Assembly: GCF_020075705.1 (NCBI RefSeq)
Contig: NZ_JAIQUM010000130.1
Location: 1-8,356, forward strand
DNA from: Metabacillus rhizolycopersici
Lineage (GTDB): Bacteria; Bacillota; Bacilli; Bacillales; Bacillaceae
Length of the DNA: 8,356 nt
Direction: 5' to 3'
In this document: positions 5,642 through 8,356 of the stretch, piece by piece
Layout of the letters: every line of letters begins with the position of its first letter
Numbering within the stretch: the first letter of the stretch is position 1
Position numbers and translations under genes: made by a program
Notes under the pieces: model-generated
Databases searched by the model: none
Told to the model about the DNA's origin: nothing
The model's input: only the letters and a program-made list of their open reading frames with translations

Positions 5642-5714
5642 ATGTATAACACCTTTTTCTGTTTTCTAGTAATCATACAATAGTTAACCCACTCATGCTT
5701 AAATTTATGATTAA

Positions 5715-7079
5715 TTAGTTGGCACTTGTTTCTTTAATTATGGAAACAGATAGTGCACCAATGATAAGCAGAATACCTGAAATTAAAATCATAGCAGGCA
5801 TCGATGATCCTATTGCTGGGAATAGAATAAAGCTTAAGCAAGAAGCAATGATTTGCGGTAAACAGATACTGCCATTAAATAATCCAAGATATGTTCCCAT
5901 TTTTTCTCCTGATAAGGCATTTGTAAGAATCGTAAAGGGAAAAGTCATCATTACCGCCCAAGCTATACCAATCAAGGCAAACGAAATAATTAGTGCCCAT
6001 TGATTATGAATAAAGAATACGGAGCTAAAGCCGATACCTCCAAGAACCAGACTAAGAGCATATGCAGGTTTACGCTTATTTCTCTGTACTCGGGTCAACA
6101 CAAGTGACCACAGTACGGCTCCAATTGCCTGAACAGCTGACAGCACACCAAACCAGTTACCAGCACTCTGGTAAGCAGCTGTAGTTGGATCAGCCGTATT
6201 CCAAACATTCGCTGCAATTGCACCTGTACCATATGTCCATAAATATTGGAACCCCATCCAGCAGAAGAATTGCACAACAGTAATGGTCCAAAATACTTTG
6301 GGAGCGTTACGAAGCAATTGCAGCATGCCTACTTTCCCTTTATTCGACTCTTCTGTAATACCGTGATATGCAGCATATTCAGCTGGCGGATATTCTTTAA
6401 CCTTAACTATTGTAAACACACTGCAAATAATCAGGATGACTGCCCCTGCATAAAAGGAAATGACAACAGACGGTGGTACAGCACCCTTTGGCGCACTGTT
6501 AGCCACACCCATTATCGTTAGGATAAAAGGGAAAATACTAGCTAATACAGCACCACTGTTTGATAGAAAACTTTGAATCGAATAGGCAAACCCTTTTTGT
6601 TTTTCGTTAACCATGTCACCAACCATCATTTTGAATGGCTGCATTGCAACATTTGATGATAAGTCCATAAAAAGAATAGCGACTGCACCAAAGGTCAGGG
6701 CCAACACTGACCCGAAACCAAAGCCAAAACTACCAGCATTCGGAAGCAGGAACATAACAATTACTGCCACAATGGTACCCACAATTAGGTACGGGATACG
6801 ACGTCCTAGTTGTGGCATCCATGTCCGATCCGATAAATACCCCACGATTGGCTGGACAACTAAACCTGCCAGTGGCGGCAGAATAAAGAAGAAGCCTAAT
6901 TGCGTCGGATCGGCACCAAGCGTCTGGAAGATACGCCCCATATTTGAACTTTGCAATGAGAATGCCATTTGTACACCTAAAAATCCAAAGCTAATCATCC
7001 ATATCGTACTAATTGGTAAATTAGGCAGTGATTGTTTAGATTCATTTTCATGATTGTCTACCGATTTTGCTTCAAGCAT
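5715..7079 (-). CDS. Maltose/alpha-glucoside transporter, MFS (GPH/SLC45 type)
   Basis: A 454-residue inner-membrane secondary transporter with about 12 hydrophobic segments. A 24-residue hydrophilic N-terminus precedes the first, and a charged central loop (about 225-255) splits the two halves. The signature between TM2 and TM3, LSDRTW...LGRRIPY (82-97), and GFLGVQMAFSLQSSNMGRI (32-50) match the sucrose/maltose proton-symporter group (SLC45-like, GPH). Lactobacillus proteins of this type are often annotated MalT. It probably imports intact maltose or another alpha-glucoside with protons, which the downstream glucosidase cleaves inside. AGGAGGT (7087-7093) is seven bases before the ATG. It is the first gene of the operon, about 280 bases after the promoter, so expression follows operator occupancy. 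Sucrose or isomaltose remain possible substrates; the assignment rests on context and family. Confidence 0.88.
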   Translation of the reverse strand: MLEAKSVDNHENESKQSLPNLPISTIWMISFGFLGVQMAFSLQSSNMGRIFQTLGADPTQLGFFFILPPLAGLVVQPIVGYLSDRTWMPQLGRRIPYLIVGTIVAVIVMFLLPNAGSFGFGFGSVLALTFGAVAILFMDLSSNVAMQPFKMMVGDMVNEKQKGFAYSIQSFLSNSGAVLASIFPFILTIMGVANSAPKGAVPPSVVISFYAGAVILIICSVFTIVKVKEYPPAEYAAYHGITEESNKGKVGMLQLLRNAPKVFWTITVVQFFCWMGFQYLWTYGTGAIAANVWNTADPTTAAYQSAGNWFGVLSAVQAIGAVLWSLVLTRVQRNKRKPAYALSLVLGGIGFSSVFFIHNQWALIISFALIGIAWAVMMTFPFTILTNALSGEKMGTYLGLFNGSICLPQIIASCLSFILFPAIGSSMPAMILISGILLIIGALSVSIIKETSAN

Positions 7080-7360
7080 AACGTTTACCTCCTGTAACCT
7101 ATAAAGTATTAGAATCCTTGGCTATCCCCAAGCCTTTTTGGTGATAGTCATTGCTGCACTTATGCAGGAAGAAAATGTCATACCTTCCCGCCTGCAAATC
7201 AATCGCATTCAAACTACTATGTAACTCCTTAATACCCTTGATAATCCGCAAACATAACGAAACCGTTTGCATTATGAATTGAGATTTATTTACAAAAGCG
7301 TAAAGAGTTAGATTATATGTATAACTAAACTTTGATAATAAAATAGTTAACATTCGAACA
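7080..7360 (-). promoter_or_regulatory. Long 5' leader of the mal operon
   Basis: About 280 bases lie between the predicted start of transcription (~7360) and the transporter ATG. They hold a second operator-like site (7258-7271) and small hairpins CTGCA-CTTA-TGCAG (7154-7167) and CTTGG-CTATCC-CCAAG (7117-7132). No T-run follows them on the minus strand, so there is no attenuator, and no riboswitch family was recognised. An 84-codon frame (7099-7353) exists but has no ribosome site. Confidence 0.45.
7258..7271. promoter_or_regulatory. Second LacI-type operator candidate
   Basis: CGAAACCGTTTGCA has a central CG and one perfect half (TTTGCA); the other half carries two changes from TGCAA. Its centre is 133 bp from that of the main operator (7391-7404), inside the leader. 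A second site at this distance could support repressor looping or block elongation. It also partly fits the CcpA cre consensus (12 of 14 positions), so carbon-catabolite control is an alternative. Confidence 0.5.
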
Positions 7361-7366
7361 ATAAGT

Positions 7367-7395
7367 ATTATATATCAGTTTGCAAGATAGTGCAA
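7367..7395 (-). promoter_or_regulatory. Sigma-A promoter of the mal operon
   Basis: Reading the minus strand: TTGCAC (-35, 7395-7390), a 17-bp spacer, then perfect TATAAT (-10, 7372-7367). Transcription should begin near 7360. This is the only strong promoter found upstream of the transporter. Confidence 0.8.
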
Positions 7396-7404
7396 TCGTT
7401 TGCA
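7391..7404. promoter_or_regulatory. LacI/MalR-type operator on the -35 box
   Basis: TGCAATCGTTTGCA has arms TGCAA/TTGCA around a central CG and is symmetric except for the T/T pair flanking it, the usual form of LacI-family operators. It overlaps five of six bases of the -35 box, so a bound dimer would exclude RNA polymerase. Another TTTGCA half-site lies 20 bp away at 7379-7384. The binding protein is presumably the regulator at 4607-5641. Confidence 0.75.
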
Positions 7405-7413
7405 TAAAATCGC

Positions 7414-7619
7414 ATGGGTAATAACAATATAATTCCGGAAGTCATTGTTAATAATGACGTCGAAGAAAAAGACCAATCAATCGTTGTCATAGGAAAAATA
7501 TGGAGTATCCATCTAATGAATTGAATTTGGTAATGGTTGATACCTATGAAATTACTGATAGCGAGATTCCACTAAATAAAGCTCATCTTCCTACTTATGA
7601 TACGGTTCCCCACTATTAA
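7414..7619 (+). pseudogene. Frameshifted small gene of unknown family
   Basis: Two plus-strand frames abut. The first runs from ATG 7414 to TGA 7524 (reading IIPEVIVNNDVEEKDQSIVV). The second runs from ATG 7500 to TAA 7619 (MEYPSNELNLVMVDTYEITD, ending YDTVPHY). One missing A in the A5 run at 7495-7499 would explain the break: restoring it joins them into a single acidic protein of about 68 residues. Neither has a convincing ribosome site, and the first ATG lies just beyond the mal operator, divergent from the mal promoter. Family not recognised. The second frame alone could be a 39-residue peptide. Confidence 0.35.
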
Positions 7620-7760
7620 TGTTAAACTACATCCTCAACAATCTCCCTCAATAAAGAATGTAAAATCTAACGATTTCTTCTGTTTTCTTAGATTTTCATA
7701 GTAGTCTTGTTTTAAAAATTATCTTCTGTATGGATAAAGATACATTATAAGGATAAAATT
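7620..7760. other. AT-rich spacer with one inverted repeat
   Basis: No gene seen. AAAATCTAA (7662-7670) and TTAGATTTT (7688-7696) form a 9-bp inverted repeat with a 17-nt loop, too AT-rich for a convincing terminator. The boundary of the IS110-family element probably lies in or just beyond this stretch. Confidence 0.4.
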
Positions 7761-7834
7761 GGACATTTGAAGAAAAAAGACTCATAGCTTACTAACTAAC
7801 AACTTACATAAACTGGGTAATTAGTAAAAATATG

Positions 7835-7995
7835 ATCGCACTGGTGGATGTCCACATGTCTCATGGAGGTCAACCCTCCCATGCCTCACAGAGTCCTCGC
7901 TCTCAAATTCCTTCGTCCAACCTTTCCATGAGGTGGATGTCAGTTACGCTGGCCCACAGGGGCCTTACCCGAAGTTTTGTTGCTTTACTGACTAA
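7835..7995 (-). ncRNA. Candidate bridge/seek RNA of the IS110-family element
   Basis: This stretch is clearly richer in G+C than its surroundings and packed with helices. They are GTCAGT/ACTGAC (7939-7944 with 7987-7992, plus GC/GC inside), enclosing GGCCC-ACAG-GGGCC (7951-7964); CATGGAGG/CCTCCCATG (7862-7883); AGAG/CTCT (7890-7903); and CTCATGGA/TCCATGAG (7860-7867 with 7925-7932). A 10-mer, GGTGGATGTC, occurs twice (7843-7852, 7932-7941), near different helices. IS1111-subgroup elements encode a guide RNA downstream of the transposase gene, and this is that position. Ends and strand are inferred; no guide-target match could be tested. Confidence 0.5.
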
Positions 7996-8064
7996 TCCGT
8001 GCTTCAAATGTATCCGAACCTTTAGTACCTAACTACTTACTACTTAATCTAATCTAAAACATAA

Positions 8065-8355
8065 TCAACCGGCTATTTTCACATTCTCTGATACTGCCAT
8101 ATGAGGAATATCCTTTAACACCTTTTCTTCACTAAATTCAAATTGTTTTTTACCTATGGCAAAGAGTATACGTATGAGCTTATTACACAAGGCGATCAGA
8201 GATTGCATCTTTTTCAATGGGTTGTCAGGTCGTTGTGTATAATAGGTATGGAGTGCTTTAAAAGCTGAATTCTTCGCAACGAGTATCATACAGACTCTGA
8301 ACAACAGAGCACGAAGTTTCTTTCTACCTCGCTTCGTAATCCTTGTTTGTCCCTT
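8065..8355 (-). CDS. IS110-family transposase, C-terminal part (truncated by window edge)
   Basis: The frame enters from the right edge and gives 96 residues beginning KGQTRITKRGRKKLRALLFR and ending SENVKIAG before TGA. The pattern T-x-R-I-T-K-R-G-x(2)-LR-x-LL with a following hydrophobic helix is the Transposase_20 region (IS116/IS110/IS902) of these RNA-guided DEDD/serine recombinases. That domain holds the catalytic serine, which would lie upstream of this part and outside the window. The N-terminal RuvC-like DEDD domain is also outside. Internal ATG codons such as that at 8302-8304 are not the start, because homology continues to the edge. Downstream lies the structured region at 7835-7995. 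Intactness cannot be judged. Confidence 0.85.
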   Translation of the reverse strand, partial: KGQTRITKRGRKKLRALLFRVCMILVAKNSAFKALHTYYTQRPDNPLKKMQSLIALCNKLIRILFAIGKKQFEFSEEKVLKDIPHMAVSENVKIAG

Positions 8356-8356
8356 G

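Larger units (their letters stand above)
7760..8356 (-). mobile_element. IS110-family (IS1111-like) insertion sequence, 3' part
   Basis: The transposase fragment at 8065-8355 plus about 300 bp of structured non-coding DNA downstream of it form the right part of an IS110-family element. The rest is beyond the right edge. These elements often lack terminal inverted repeats and target duplications, so the left coordinate is approximate. The long structured 3' non-coding end favours the IS1111 subgroup. Confidence 0.6.

Noticed and set aside
6613..7053. 146-codon plus-strand frame
   Set aside because: Fully antisense to the transporter gene, which has clear homology; the frame reflects codon bias of the true gene.
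7099..7353. 84-codon minus-strand frame in the mal leader
   Set aside because: Its ATG is only a few bases after the predicted transcription start, has no ribosome site, and the translation shows no recognisable domain.
7391..7404. CcpA cre site as the main reading
   Set aside because: Both W positions of the cre consensus carry C/G; the TGCAA...TTGCA form fits a dedicated LacI-family operator better.
7832..8032. 66-codon plus-strand frame over the structured region
   Set aside because: Spans the nested hairpins, has no ribosome site and no protein-like pattern; RNA structure explains the region better.

Overview
The window is AT-rich, low-GC Gram-positive DNA. Strong AGGAGG-type ribosome binding sites, sigma-A-type promoters and the protein families present point to a Bacillaceae member (Bacillus, Oceanobacillus, Virgibacillus or Lysinibacillus type). 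I cannot name the species. It is a mosaic of two unrelated blocks, with insertion-sequence pieces at both edges.

Left block (1-2710), mobile or plasmid-like. It opens with the last 27 codons of an IS3-family transposase and the probable right end of that element. A non-coding stretch rich in short palindromes and degenerate 20-22 bp repeats follows. Next comes a minus-strand gene for a protein with an HNH-nuclease-like motif. Upstream of it lie four tandem 20-bp repeats that look like plasmid origin iterons, then a perfect 26-bp palindrome and a res-like site overlapping a strong promoter. That promoter drives a serine resolvase gene (1917-2549), which ends in a textbook terminator. No replication initiator gene is visible. 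The simplest reading is a remnant of an iteron-type plasmid: origin repeats plus a multimer-resolution system. A truncated reading frame at 2572-2709 marks the junction with the second block.

Central block (2837-7404), a maltose/alpha-glucoside utilisation operon read on the minus strand. Its order is a 12-TM sugar transporter of the GPH/SLC45 type, a LacI-family regulator (MalR-like), a GH13 alpha-glucosidase (MalA/MalL-like), then a strong terminator. One clear promoter lies about 280 bp upstream of the transporter. A near-perfect LacI-type operator covers its -35 box, and a second, weaker operator lies in the leader. The inferred circuit is import of intact maltose or malto-oligosaccharide, intracellular hydrolysis to glucose, and control by the operon's own repressor. 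The residue after the glucosidase nucleophile is Ala, which predicts alpha-1,4 rather than alpha-1,6 preference.

Right block (7414-8356). A short frameshifted reading frame and an AT-rich spacer lead to the 3' part of an IS110-family transposase on the minus strand, cut by the window edge. Downstream of its stop codon is a GC-richer segment with several nested hairpins. This is where IS1111-subgroup elements encode their guide (bridge/seek) RNA, and it is the most interesting candidate non-coding element in the window.
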